DNA of 64,000 nucleotides from Pinus tabuliformis (lineage: Eukaryota > Streptophyta > Pinopsida > Pinales > Pinaceae): assembly GCA_031772625.1 (NCBI GenBank), contig CM062820.1:312407840-312471839 (forward strand). Reading direction: 5' to 3'. Made by a program: the position numbers and the translations under genes. The notes beneath the pieces are model-generated. The model saw nothing but the letters and a program-made list of their open reading frames with translations, ran no database searches and was not told where the DNA came from. Positions 36,241 to 48,405 of this stretch are shown here, piece by piece. The stretch's first letter is position 1; each line of letters begins with the position of its first letter.

Positions 36241-37379
36241 GGCTTGAGCAATACATGAAAGACATCGCTATGACTTAGAAAACTGTGGGAAGAACAACTC
36301 TTGGATATCCTAATGGTGGTCAATAGTAGAGAAATGATGCCAAGCCCAGTAGTTAGTGATGGTGTCTGTGTACTCTAAGGTGACATCTTTCTAGAAACGA
36401 ACTCTTGCCTCCATAGCATCCAGGTGCACTACTCAATCTCCTCTGTCTAACTCATCTGATAACATGCACATCATTGTCTTGAGTGTAGAAGGACTAGAGC
36501 CATACTGATGCATGGTGTCTGCACTGATCACAAAGGCTGAGCTAGTGTCTATGTGCATCAACTCATTAAAGTATGATTCAAGCTCCAATCGGACCTATGC
36601 CTTTATCTTTGCTTGGGTGAGTGTCCCAATAGATGGGATCACATGTGCACACACAACAACATCCATGATCCTAAATACCACTGCATGGGAAGCCTGTAGA
36701 CTAGTGATGAGCTGGGGGAGATCGTCATAGTTTTGGATCTAACTCTGGATGTGTGCCTTCAGCTCGATCGCTCTGGGCTTCAACATCTTGGGAAAGTGTA
36801 ATGGGGCTCCTTTGTATCTCATTGTCCATGTTTGCAAGTAATCAACAATAACATGCACATTCGACAAGATACATGCTCTCCTAGCACATCGTTGCTGCTA
36901 ACCGTTGAGATGGACAACTACCTTATGCATGGTACCAAACTTGGAATACAATGCTTGCATGACATCAATGGACAATACTTCATCCAGTATTTCCTTCTTC
37001 AACTCTTCTCGGGTAGATGTTGTAACCAATTCTCCTCCCTGCTTGGCCATCTGTAACTCCTTAGCCATTCGCTCATTCTCCACTATCAGGAAGCAAACAC
37101 TCGAGCTAGTGGATTCAACATATGCTTTGGTAGCATCGGCCAATGCTATTGGATGCTTGCGCATGTCAAACACGATCACTCATTCCTCAAACTGCGCAGG
37201 AGATGTTGGGACTCATTGAATGAAATGTTGTGCATCTCTCCCTCCGGATTGTCTCCAAGGATTTTAGTGTCTCCTTGGTCGCTTGGGACTTGCTCTGCTT
37301 CCGGATCTGGTGAAGATGATGGGTTGAACTCTTGGTGGTGAGGCATGAGGTCAATGTCTTGCTCTAACTCATGTTTCTC
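36240..37379 (-). pseudogene. Family X, copy B, C-terminal part
   Basis: Minus-strand block at 36898-37179 with LADATKAYV, FLIVENERMAKELQM, KKEILDEVLS and FGTMHKVVVHLNG, matching copy A. Further toward 36300 the minus strand keeps coding-like segments (for example around HFPKMLKPRAIELKAHIQ and IGTLTQAKIKA) that have no partner in this window, because copy A is cut off there. The copy is interrupted by the Ty1/copia element at 37380-42456 and continues as 42457-44573. Unknown function. Confidence 0.55.
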
Positions 37380-37879
37380 TATTGGGTTGTGTTATATTCT
37401 TTCCACGACTATCCCACGTAGTTAACCGGGGGGTTAGAGGTGGGGCGGAGCCCCCCCTTCATTGCACCGATTGCGTAGTGGGGGGTCACAGGGGGTTTGA
37501 GGGGTGCAAGTAACCCCACTGTATGGGGTTCGGGGCAGCGCCATAGAAAATTTTGGTTTTGGAAACTATGTTAGGTTGGGCGGACCCACCTATGGTTTTC
37601 TACATAATTTTCACACATGTTTTTGGACACAATGGTTTTCAGTCCATGATTTTGGATGCAATGGTTTTCGGTCCATGGTATTGGATGCTTCGACATGTAT
37701 AAATATGTATTATAACATTGAAAGGAATATAATGAAAAATCACGCTAGTAGTCTCAGTTTTGGGATCTAGAGGAAAATCTCTGTGTATATGTGTTTTATG
37801 TGTTATGCTCTTGCATTGTTTATTTTACGTGTTTTAGAATTCGTATGCAGGTAATTTTTCTATGGGGTTAAAACCTACA
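37380..37879 (+). repeat. 5' LTR of the older Ty1/copia element
   Basis: 500 bp, ending ...AAAACCTACA. It is about 30 bp longer than its partner because of a local duplication of a ggttttggatgc-type unit near 37630-37690. Confidence 0.85.
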
Positions 37880-37881
37880 TT

Positions 37882-37893
37882 TGGTATCAGAGC
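37882..37893 (+). other. Primer binding site (initiator tRNA-Met type)
   Basis: TGGTATCAGAGC two bases after the LTR end, the standard plant copia primer site. Confidence 0.9.
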
Positions 37894-37999
37894 TATTTTG
37901 GCTTCAAGGGGACACCCTTTTTGCTAAGGGGTTTCGCTCGGGCTTGTGGTAGACCCTGTTCAGTGGGAGATTTGTGAGATCGATTCTGGTGGTGAAAGA

Positions 38000-40900
38000 A
38001 GATGGTGAGCAGTGGAAAGATAGAGATCGAGAAATTTAATGGTCAGAGTTTTGAGTAGTGGAAACTCAAGATGGAGGAAATGTTGGTGGATAAATATCAA
38101 TGTATTGCAGTAGATCCGTGTACTAAACCAACGAGAGTGTCCAATGAAGAATGGAAGAAGTTGGATCGAAAGGCAAAGAGCATAATACGATTATGTGTCT
38201 TAGATTCAGTATTGTTGAATGTATCAGGGAAAGCTACAATGAGGGATTTGTGGGACAAGTTAGGGACTTTGTACCAATCTAAGTCTTTGGTGAATAAACT
38301 ATTCCCGTGGAAAAAGCCGTATAACCTGAGGATGAAAGATGGAGACTTGGTGATAGAGCATCTGAACGCATTTAATACTGTGGTAATTCATTTAGCATAT
38401 GTTGATATTAAAATTTCAGATGAAGATAAGTGCATTAGTTTGTTGTGTTCTCTACTAAATTCGTGGGATAGTCTGGTTATTGCAATAGGTAGCAATGCAA
38501 CTGCCTTGCAGTTTGATGAAATAGTCTAATCCTTGCTGATGAAGGAGATGAGACAGAAAAATATGGAGAGCCTGAATGGTCATGCCTTGTCTATATGAGG
38601 ACAGTCGCAGAACAGAAACAAAAATAATTTATCGAGTGGGAGATCTAAATCGAGAGGGAGATATAAATCTCCAGGAAAACCTATAAAGGTGATGTGCTGG
38701 AAATGCAGAAAGGAAGGGCACTACAAAAGGGACCGTAAAACTAAAGCTCCTGATAAAGGAAAGGGATCTGATGATTCTCTTTCTGCAGAGGAAAAAACCA
38801 CCTCAGATGAAGGTGGGGATGTGTACTTGGCTTCTTCAAGTACACATGTAGATCTTGAGGCATGGTTGATTGACTCAGGTGCATCCTTTCACTTCACTCC
38901 CCATAGAGAGTGGTTCTGTGAGTATGAGAAATGTGATGCTGGTGATGTCTTCTTAGGGGATGATAGGAAGGATAGAATTGTTAGTCACAGAAAAGTAAAG
39001 TTGAAGTTGCAAGGTGGAAGGGTTAGAACACTTTCAGGTGTTCTACATGTTCCTGCATTGGCTAGAAATCTAATTTCTGTAAGCAAGCTAGATGATGCAG
39101 GTGTTAAAATAGTGTTCGAGAAGGATACTTGCAAGATGGTTCAGGGAGCACTAGTATTGATGGGGGCATTTCGGATTGGAACTCTATATAAGCTACAAGG
39201 TAGCGCTGTTGTTGATGGGTGCAATAGTTCTGCGGTTCCTGAAAGTGGAGTAGAAAATCTAGTGGTCTCTGTGGAGAAGACCATGCTGTGGCATCAAAGG
39301 CTTGGACATATTGGAGATAAGGGCCTTCGAATACTTCATGGTAAAGGTATGGTAGAAGGTATGAGTAATAGCTCTTTGTATTTTTATTTCTGTGAAGATT
39401 GTGTATATGGGAAGCAAAATCGGGTGAGTTTCTCCTCTGGAAGTAAAAGGGCAAAACAGATATTAGAGCTTGTGCACAGTGATGTGTTTGGACCTATGAA
39501 GGTTCCATCACTGGGTAAGTCTATGTACTATGTATCATTTATAGATGACTTCTCAAGGAATACATGGATATATTTTCTTAAGAAGAAATCTTAAGTCTTT
39601 GGCAGGTTTAAAGAATTTAAGGCTCTGGTGGAAAACTAGACAGAAAAGAAGATAAAGGTGTTGAGGACAGATAACGGTGGAGAGTTTTGCAGTAAGGAAT
39701 TTGAAGAATTCTGTAAGAGGTGTGTTATAACACAACAGAAGACTACTCCATATACACCTCAGCAAAATGGATTTGTAGAAAGAATGAACAAGACGTTGAT
39801 GGAAAGGGTAAGAAGCATGCTCAGTGGTGTCGGGTTAGGACAGGAATTCTGGGCAAAGGCAGTGGAGATAGCATGTTACCTGGTCAACAGATCACCTTCA
39901 TCAGTGTTGGAGAATAAGACTCCACAAGAGGTATGGACTGGTAAGAAACCCTCTCTTTCACATCTGAGGGTATTTGGATGTGATGCATATGTACATGTTC
40001 CAAAGGAGAAACAAACCAAGTTGGATAATAAATCTGAAAACTGCATCTTTATTAGGTATAAGGATGGCTTAAAGGGTTATAAGCTTTGGAACCCAGTAAC
40101 AAGGAAGGTTGTGTAAAGTCGAGATGTGGTGTTGAGAGAGGTGAAAGATGTTATTAAACATGAATTCCAACCAAAGGAACCTGAGAAGATAGAGTTTGAG
40201 CTAAAGGAGGAAGAATCAGATTCTACAACAAAGGAGGAATCAGAAGATGAAGATCCACAAACTCCGGGTGTGAGAAGATCAGTTCGAGAAAGAAGGCACC
40301 CAGAAAGTTATAGTCCATCTACTTTTTGTTCAAATTTTGTTTTATCTATTACTGATGATGATCCCAGAACTGTGAAGGAAGCAGTAGATTCAGAGGATGG
40401 AAAACTCTGGAAAGAGGCCATGGTTGATGAAATGGCATATTTGCACAAAAATGAGACCTGGGATCTGGTGGAGTTGCTAGCTCGAAGGAAACCCATTGGT
40501 AGAAAATGGGTGTTCAAGAAGAAGACAAATGCAGAAGGAAAGGTGGAGAAATACAAAGCTCGGTTGGTAGCAAAAGGTTATTCCCAGGTGCTGGGAATTG
40601 ATTTTGGTGATATTTTTTCTCCTATTCTCAAGGTAACTTCTATTAGATTACTTTTATCTATTGTTGCTACTTTTGATTTTGAGGTAGAATAGATGGATGT
40701 GAAGACAACATTTCTTCACGGGGATTTGGAAGAGGAAATCTACATGAAGCAACCTGAAAGCTTTGCGGTGAAGAGTAAGAAAGAACTTGTATGCAAATTA
40801 AAGAAGTCTCTGTATGGGTTGAAATACTCACTAAGGATGTGGTATTAGAAATTTGATACATTTATATGGGGACTTGGCTTCACCAAAAGCAAAGTAGATC

Positions 40901-41897
40901 ACTGTGTGTATTTTAAATTAGTTGGTGACCATGTTATTATTTGGTCTTGTATGTGGATGATATGTTGCTGGTTGGAAATGACAAAGAAATTATCCATGAT
41001 TTGAAGACCCAACTATCCTCCCAATTCGACATGAAAGATCTTGGTGCTGCAAACTATATTTTGGGCATGGAAGTTAAAAGAGATTGGGCAAGGAGGAAGC
41101 TCTGGTTAAACCAGAGGAAGTATGTTGAGACAATATTGCAGAGATTTAATATGCAAGATAGTAAACCAGTGAAGGTTCCTATTCCTGTAGGTGTAAAGTT
41201 ATCTGCTGAACAGTGTCCCAAGACACAAGAAGAGGAAGAGGACATGTCTCGTGTTCCATATGCAAGTGCAGTCGGTAGCTTGATGTAAGCAATGGTATGT
41301 ACTAGACCAGACATTTCACATGCAGTGGGAGTATTGAGCAGGTTTATGTCAAAACCAGGAAAGGAGAATTGGACAACAGTGAAGCAGGTTTTCAAGTATT
41401 TGCGTAGCACTAGTGATTATGGTTTGTGCTACCAAGGAAGACCAGGATTGGATAGAGTGTTGGATATTCGTGGTTTTGTTGATGCAGAATGGCCTGGAGA
41501 TATAGATTAGAGAGGATCTACAAGTGGTTATGTGTTTAACATATTTGGAGGTGCATTCAGTTGGATGAGTAAGAAAGAATCTGTAGTGGCACTATCAACT
41601 ATAGAGGTAGAATACTTGGCGGCCACTCATGCAAGCAAGGAAGTAGTTTGGTTGTAGAGATTGTGTTCAAGTATGGGGTTAGTACAAGGAGCTATAAGGA
41701 TAGACTGTGACAGCCAAAGTGCAATTTTTTTGGCAAAGAACCCTGCATATCATTCAAAGACAAAGCACATTGATGTTCAGTACCACTTTGTGAGGGATAT
41801 GATAGAAGACAAAAAGGTGTTGCTAGTAAAGGTGGACACTTTGAAGCATATTGTAGATACATTGAAAAAATTTGTGAGCTCTGACAAGTTCTCTTAG
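38000..41897 (+). pseudogene. gag-pol region of the older Ty1/copia element, broken
   Basis: The gag part has KIEIEKFNG and a helical core. A zinc knuckle CWKCRKEGHYKRD precedes a protease with WLIDSGASFHFT. The integrase shows a GKQNRVSF pre-domain, HSDVFGPMKVPS, RTDNGGEF and PQQNGFVERMN. The reverse transcriptase has RKPIGRKWVFKKK and LYVDDMLLVG, and RNase H ends with DSQSAIFLAKNP and KHIDVQYHF. This is the usual copia order (integrase before reverse transcriptase). Roughly six to eight breaks; a fossil. Confidence 0.85.
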
Positions 41898-41985
41898 TGT
41901 AGAGAAACAATGGGCGTTACAGGGCTGGATAAATGACTAAGCTCTCTTGTGGCCCCCTATGGAAAGAAAACAACAAGTGGGAGAA

Positions 41986-42456
41986 TGTTGGGTTGTGTTA
42001 TATTCTTTCCACGACTAGCCCACATAGTTAACCGAGGGGTTAGAGGGGGGGTAGAGCCCCCCCTTCGTTGCGCAAATTGCGTAGCGTGGGGGTCACATGG
42101 GGTTTGAAGGGTGCAGGTAACCCCACTCTATGGGGTCTGGGGCAACGCCCCATAAAATTTTGGTTTTGGAACCTATGTTAAGTTGGGCGAACCCACCTAT
42201 GGTTTTGTGCATCATTTTCGCACATGTTTTTGGACATGATGGTTTTCGGTCTATGGTTTTGGATGCTTCGGCATGTATAAATATGTATTATAACATTGAA
42301 AGGAATATAATGAAAAATCAATCTGGTAGTCCCGGTTTTGGGATCCAAGGGAAATCTTTGTGTATATGTGTTTTATGTGTTATGCTCTCACATTGTTTAT
42401 TTTATGTGTTTTAAAATTTGTATTCAGGCAATTTCTGTACGGGGTTAAAACCTACA
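41986..42456 (+). repeat. 3' LTR of the older Ty1/copia element
   Basis: 471 bp from TGTTGGGTTG to AAAACCTACA, following a purine tract. Compared with the 5' LTR by eye it differs at roughly one base in eight to ten. Confidence 0.85.
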
Positions 42457-44573
42457 TGCTCCATATTTGTATCCATCTGTAGAAGTGCTTGTTCAATCTC
42501 TTGAGCAAAGTCCTGCTCCTGTGACTGCTCACCCTATTTGCTTGGTGGCAGCTGTTCGGATGAGTCGACTACCTGTACAGGCATAGTTTCATTTTTCTGT
42601 ACATGTTGCACACCCTGCTGCACCTATTATTGCTATGCTTCCTTCTCATGTATGTGCAGCTCTTGTTCCTTCTTTAGTTGCTACTTCAAATCGCGCAACT
42701 CCTTCTCTCTTTCCTCCATTCTCCATTTTTCTCTCTGCCTTTGCACATTCCTCTTGTCGCGTTGTTGCCTCTTCACCTCTATTGCCAAAGCTACTTTCTG
42801 CACAAGTGGGTCTGCTCAGAACTTGCAACTTTGTTCCTCCTCCATGTTATCGACAATCTTCCTCTTGGCTTTGTCGCACACTGGTATGTTTACCTCTACT
42901 GCTGCTACTACTGGTGCTCTCCTGGATGCTGCTTCGCTAACCATTCCATAGCGATGCCGACCGGTTCATTGGGCCTGGAGAAGTTGTAAAAATATCTCCA
43001 TGGGTCTTCCTCCACCCAATGACACACCACGTGGATCCACTAAATCTGTACTCTCGTGCAGTGATCTTTTACAAAAACAATGCGGGTCATAGGGATTGTA
43101 GCTTCAGGAATCGAATGGATATTTCTTGATTTCCTCTACTTCAACATCCACATGCTTGAAATTATGTATCTCGTATAACCTGATCCACAATGGAAAAGCA
43201 GGCCAAGGTGCTTTTTTATTCCAGTGCAGCCTAACTGACAAACCTGTCGAGATGTGGTATGATACTTCCTGCATGACGAGCTTGTCCATGGCAAACTTTA
43301 GTAGAACAAGTAGGGGATTCTCAGCATTGTACATCTGTATGAAGGTGTCACAAGGTGAGGCATACCAATATTCTATATCGATCAATGCCTCCATTGCTGC
43401 CTTCGACATTCAAGGTGGATCCTACTCAAATATCCTCTTGTACACCGGGGTGACGAAATGATCTGATTGTTGTGTGATAACTCCTCTGAAGCTGCATTCA
43501 GACAAAATTTTACAATAAGTGTTCGTAGAGGTCTCCACCGATGTCCATGCCCACTTCAAGCCTAGGAACTCCTGATGAGCATAAATTGCATCCAAGATGT
43601 AAGCGAACATGTAGATTTATGCTTGTTGACCTTTTGGTGGCTGTGAAACTCTTGCTACATGTTCCTTTAGCCTATGATCCAACATGTCGGACCAGTTGCA
43701 TGCTTTGCCTTCACTGTCCAATTGGTCTAATGCGATCACCCAACTCTATGGGAAGGTTTTCGTTCTCTCTTGGCCATACAAGTGGCATGCAAAGATGACC
43801 AAGTATTGATATGCCTTTCGCAGTATCTTCGTCTCGTAGATTCGGTTGAGTGTCATCCTAAATTTGGCCAACTCCCTCACCCAGTTCTTCAAGATATCCC
43901 TCGAGTTGGCATTGTTGGTGGGTATGCTGAAGGGTGTCTCCATCGTGATCACGGGCTTCAAAATATGGTACATTTGTTCATAATCCTATGCCCCGAAGGT
44001 AGCAATCTTCATCCCGCTGACACTGCTCAATGTCATCGTCTCAGGATCAATGTACGAGACGATCCAATGTATCATGTACGTGCATGGGAACACAGGATAC
44101 CTGCATGCAATCTGGTACAAGCTAGACTTGTAAATGTTCACATAGACTTGGAGGTCTTCGAGGTCTTCCCCAAATGTGTCTGCAAATGCATCATTGACCT
44201 CTTGCCATTTCAGCTTGATTTCCTTGTCTACAATCAACTTGGTGTCTTCATAGATCAGAAAAATTGTAGACACTCGCTCAACTGCAGCTCCAGTTTCACT
44301 TTCATGTGTGTCCTTTGATCCTGCTCTCTTGGAGACCATTGATCCTAAACTGTTGAGAGGCGGACAAACACCTGCTAGATCTGGAGACATGGCGACATTA
44401 ATGGCAAGAAATGTGTCTGCTAAAACCAAAGCAAACTTGAGGAACGACATGCAACATACTTGGGGATTGAGTGGCAAGGATTTCACAAATTTTCTTGGGA
44501 AGCCGGGAGACTGGCTGCTGGAATTACACAATGCGTAATCTATACTAGCCTGCTGGCTGCTGGCATTGCGCAA
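42457..44573 (-). pseudogene. Family X, copy B, N-terminal and middle parts
   Basis: Minus strand, reading leftward from about 44573. An N-terminal region (43986-44573) has a hydrophobic start and a KLKWQEVNDAFADTFGEDLE block. Then come NSRDILKNWVRELAKF (43746-43973), a WAWTSVETSTNTY segment (about 43422-43610) and the MSKAAMEALIDIEYWY block with PLWIRLYE (43104-43409). A Lys/Arg/Glu-rich coiled-coil region (about 42540-42830) is last. Each block from 43973 leftward has a partner in copy A'. The likely start is one of the Met codons between about 44390 and 44450 rather than 44573, because the first residues overlap a non-coding repeat-like stretch. I cannot name a family. It carries no polymerase or integrase signature. 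Broken. Confidence 0.55.
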
Positions 44574-45740
44574 TGCGCAATTCTAGCTAGAAAGGATTGC
44601 AGGCCCAATGACTGTATTGCGCAATTTTCTAGGCCAACAGTCACTGCATCTTAGAATTTCGCAATGCAATACTAGAGGACATTCACTGGACAGAAATGCA
44701 CATTTTCTGGGAGAAAGACAGAGCCTTCCCTCTCAGGATTGCGTAATGCTATCTTAGTGAGGGAAAGTTCGGGCCAAGTTTTCCCAGACCACCAATGGGC
44801 AACTGAAAGCAAATGTGAATGTGAATGCATGGTGATTGAGTGTAAGGAGTGAATGATCATGCATGTGAACAGTGAATGCAACATTCAAAAAATGGAACAA
44901 CATGCATGTGTGTGAAGCAAGTCGCCGAATCTGCGACCATTCGTGCAAAAAAATTTCATGCATGTGGTAGTAGTGAGATGCTAATGAAAACTGAAACGGT
45001 TCTAGTACAAGCTAATATGCATGCAAATGACAAAAAGCATTCATAGAAATCAAGTAGACAACACTCACACAAGCCAAAACACAAAAACAACAGAAATGAT
45101 GCAAAAGACAAGTTAAGCGGACTTACCTAGAAATAACTGAGCTAGATGTGTTGAAGACTCCTGGATGTGTTGTGGGATGTAAAAGCTCCAAGATCAATGT
45201 GAAGACGTGAGCTTTGAAGCGTTGAATAAATAAGTTTGATGCTCATGTCATGCATGCCACAAATCTAACAAAAAGCGACACTTGTAGGAAAGACTCTGAA
45301 ACGATCTTTGCATGTAACCTCTAGATACTAAAAATAGATCCCTAAAATCTAGGGATTATTTTTTCATGTTTCTTTTTTCTATTTTGGAAAAAATTAGCCC
45401 ATGCATGCAAGTCAAGTTTTCTCAGTCTCGGGTGGAACCGGTCAACCGATGGTACATGCAACAGCCTGCCTGATTAAGGGTATCTTTTGTGCAGTTTTTG
45501 GGAGGAATCCAGGTTGGCCGCCCAGAGGGATTGCACAATTTCTGGGCAGCGCAACTAACTGCTGCCCAGAATCATGAATTTCTAGGTTGCACAGTCCTGC
45601 TAGGATAGATTGTGCAGCTTTTTTAGGGAAGGTTCATTGACAGGATTGCCTAGTTTCTGAGCCCAACAGGTTTCCAATTAGGATTGTGCAATTTTTGGAG
45701 GGAAGGCTAGTTCCCCTCCAGAATTGCGCAAATTCTTGAG
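44574..45740. other. Region upstream of family X with TTGCGCAA-type palindromes
   Basis: No gene. Perfect ATTGCGCAAT at 44565-44574 and 44616-44625, ATTGCGCAAA at 45723-45732, and many near-copies (attgcgtaat, tttcgcaatgc, gattgcacaatttc, gattgtgcaattt) between 44525 and 45740, often about 50 bp apart. It lies just upstream of the minus-strand start of family X, so it may be its promoter or leader. Function is inferred only from position. Confidence 0.5.
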
Positions 45741-46487
45741 GTAGTTTCTTATCCTATAGATGGACCAATTCTGGAGAAACAACCTATGAGGGGAGTGAAA
45801 CAAGACATCATGCACAAGCTAGAAATATGCTAGAAAACCACTGAAGCTTGTGTACTTGACAATGCAAGACATGTTGCTGAGGATGGTCGGTAGGGAGGCT
45901 CCAAAATGAAGCTAAGGAAAAAATTTGGAGGGTGGTTGTAGCTCCTACAATAGAGTGATAGTTTTTTAATCTTTCAATGATGTTTTTAGCTCTACTTGAG
46001 TGGGTTTCCATATTCATTGTTTGACATAGGAATACTTTTTTATCTCTTAACTCTAGTCCTTTCATTTATTTTCATTCTATTTTATTCTTGTGAAATGAAA
46101 GCGTGAGGACATTATTTGAACTGATAATATTTGGATGTCATTGACATCAATCCTCACAAGGAGGCAAGGAATTGCCTAATTTTTTGCTATTTCAATATTC
46201 TTTTCCACACGTGTTGATCTTCTTTTGAGGCTTTAAGTTCAAACATATGCATTAAAATGTAGTTGACATCAAAACTATCAGTTGGGCTTAATAAGTGTCT
46301 ATTATTCAATGGCCATCCTCGGTGCCATTGATGTGTTCTTTTATAGATCCAGTGGAGTAGGATGTGTATCAGATTAATGGTGTATATTTTCCCTACCCCC
46401 CTGCCCCACCCCTTATTTTAATTCGGCTACAAGCACTATGGTTTTCATTGCGAGGGACCGCATATCCTTCCACCTCTCTCTCAAATG

Positions 46488-46488
<1 letters not shown>

Positions 46489-46541
<53 letters not shown>
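46489..46541. repeat. (TA)n(CA)n microsatellite
   Basis: TA units to about 46528, then CA units to 46541. Confidence 0.95.
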
Positions 46542-46724
46542 GAAGGGTCAAAAACCCTCAAACACCATTGGCATGCATTTTCACCTTTTGGTACAAATGC
46601 TAGTGCATACCTTCTATTATTAAAGAGTTGAAGGAGTTATATTGTGTTGGTTATCTTTCCAAAAGTTGTATTGATATCTAAAATAAATAGTTTATTTATT
46701 TATTAGGAAATGTTAGAATTGAGA

Positions 46725-46930
46725 TAATCAAGATGCCTAGCTTGTGGCTTGAGTAGCCACGACTCAAGGGAATCTAAGCTATCAAAATCACCTAGTGATC
46801 ACACTCGGCTTGGATCATGCCAACCCTTAGCATGGTTGGATTTTTTCCCATGGGGTTTCGAACTAGTGACCCTTTCACCGTAGAGTTTCTTATTGAACAC
46901 CTTGTCGCCATCTATTTTATGCCCCATGTG
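46725..46930 (-). mobile_element. Candidate tRNA-derived SINE
   Basis: The minus strand has TGGCGACAAGG (46900-46910) and, 35 bases on, AGTTCGAAACC (46854-46864). These fit the A and B boxes of a tRNA-type polymerase III promoter, in the right order and spacing. Downstream on that strand lie about 130 bases of unique-looking body rich in short inverted pieces. No anticodon stem or CCA end fits a working tRNA. Ends and target duplication are not clear. Confidence 0.4.
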
Positions 46931-48405
46931 TAAATAAAATATAAATATTGAATAAAAAAATTAATTTTGAGTATTATAATTTCTGTATAATATTTTAAAA
47001 ATTAATTCCTTTAATTATTTCTCTAATCTCAACTTACAAGAACAAATTTCATAATTGAAATATGAATTAAAACTTTGAATTAATAAATAGTACAAAAGCC
47101 AATCCAATTTAATGGACCTCAACAACGATGTGAGTGGTTCATCTATAAAATAAAATTCATATGATAAATTTAATAAAAATAAAAATTTTCGAAAGCTATT
47201 CAAAACATTGGTATGTGTTTCATGCACCTATTAGGAAAAAGGAATAGGGATTTTTATTATAACTAATTTGTTAAATTGAAATCACTTTAATGTTTGTATT
47301 AGTTCCCCAATGGGGGTGAGGTACAAGGGTTGTGTGCCTACCACTGTAGGCCTGAAAGAACATTGAATGGAGGGGGCAGTGTGGCCATCTCGTGAATGTG
47401 AGCACATGTGATTTTATTTATTCATGTTAATTATGAAGATCAGCAAATTTAGGAGGCGAGGGGTGTGCCAGGCTTTTCTGTACAGTGTATTTGTTAAAGA
47501 ATTCACTCTTTTCTCATGGGAGGGAGACTTAGCCTACTTTTCAGGGATGTCTTTTGTATGAGAAGATAATTGGAAAACTCTAATTCTGAATCATGGAAGC
47601 CTAGAAACCAGACAAAAAATTCACATGGAACATAATCCCAGAAGGAATTTTTTTGTCCATTGCGCCAAGGAAATTCAAGATCTGATTCTTTTGGGGTATA
47701 GTATTAAGGAAAGGCATTGTTGGCACAACCCACAAGTAGATAGAATACTCCTGCGGCGTGGCTATTCCAAGGGGTTAAGATACACAAATAATTGTGTTGT
47801 CTTTCAACACTCGACACTTAGTCACCTCTCTTCAGGGATTTTTGTAACCCTTTAAAATGTTAAATTTTGATATTAGCTTTATGTCTAGTTATATAAAAGT
47901 CATTCTATTGGTATATTTTGGTATTGGCATTGGGAGGTGTATTTCTTTCTAGATGTGGTTTTCGCCAATTATTGTTTGTTGGATTATCGAGTCCCTATAG
48001 TTGTGTCAAGTTTGTGTCTTTCCCTCTCCTGCTATGAATTTCTTGTCTCAACATAATTATACCCGGGGTGGTAGATTTTTATTTCGTCTGATAAGTGTCA
48101 AATCGATTGTGAAATTTCTTCCTCCTTCTGGTTTATGTTTGTCATTTGTTATATCACTTTACTCAGTTCTCCTTTCTTATTGAGCTCGACGTTACCCCAT
48201 GAAGTAGCTGCTAGCTAGGTTAAATTCATAGGAAGCCCATGGGAAGTAAATGAGATGGTGGAGGAGGTTGTGGACCTCAGGGTCAAAATTGTGCCCAATA
48301 GCAAGCCTAGGAGGTTGATAAGACTTTCCGAGTAGTAGTGCCACCAAAATTAAAAGTGAATTACGGAACCTGGAGACTATGACAATGAGAGATAGGCATG
48401 CCTTT

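Larger units (their letters stand above)
37380..42456 (+). mobile_element. Ty1/copia LTR element inserted in family X copy B, broken
   Basis: A 5.1-kb element with LTRs 37380-37879 and 41986-42456, an initiator-tRNA-Met-type primer site right after the first LTR, and a purine tract (caagtgggagaa) before the second. It contains gag (about 38000-38690), protease and integrase (about 38700-40120), and reverse transcriptase/RNase H (about 40130-41900). The flanks TTCTC (37375-37379) and TGCTC (42457-42461) look like a 5-bp duplication with one difference. Gag and pol style suggest the Tork-like branch, which is a judgement from memory. The LTRs differ by about 10-12 percent by eye, so it is an old insertion. 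Roughly six to eight breaks. Confidence 0.9.
45741..48405. other. Non-coding AT-rich interval
   Basis: No open region with a recognisable domain. It contains the (TA)n(CA)n repeat at 46489-46541 and the candidate SINE near 46730-46930. A 76-codon open stretch at 47625-47855 has no features that set it apart from chance. Confidence 0.6.

Noticed and set aside
46854-46910. Functional tRNA gene
   Set aside because: A- and B-box-like strings are present, but no acceptor, anticodon or T stems pair properly.
47625-47855. 76-codon ORF as a host gene
   Set aside because: No domain, no intron signals or homologous partner visible; length within chance expectation.
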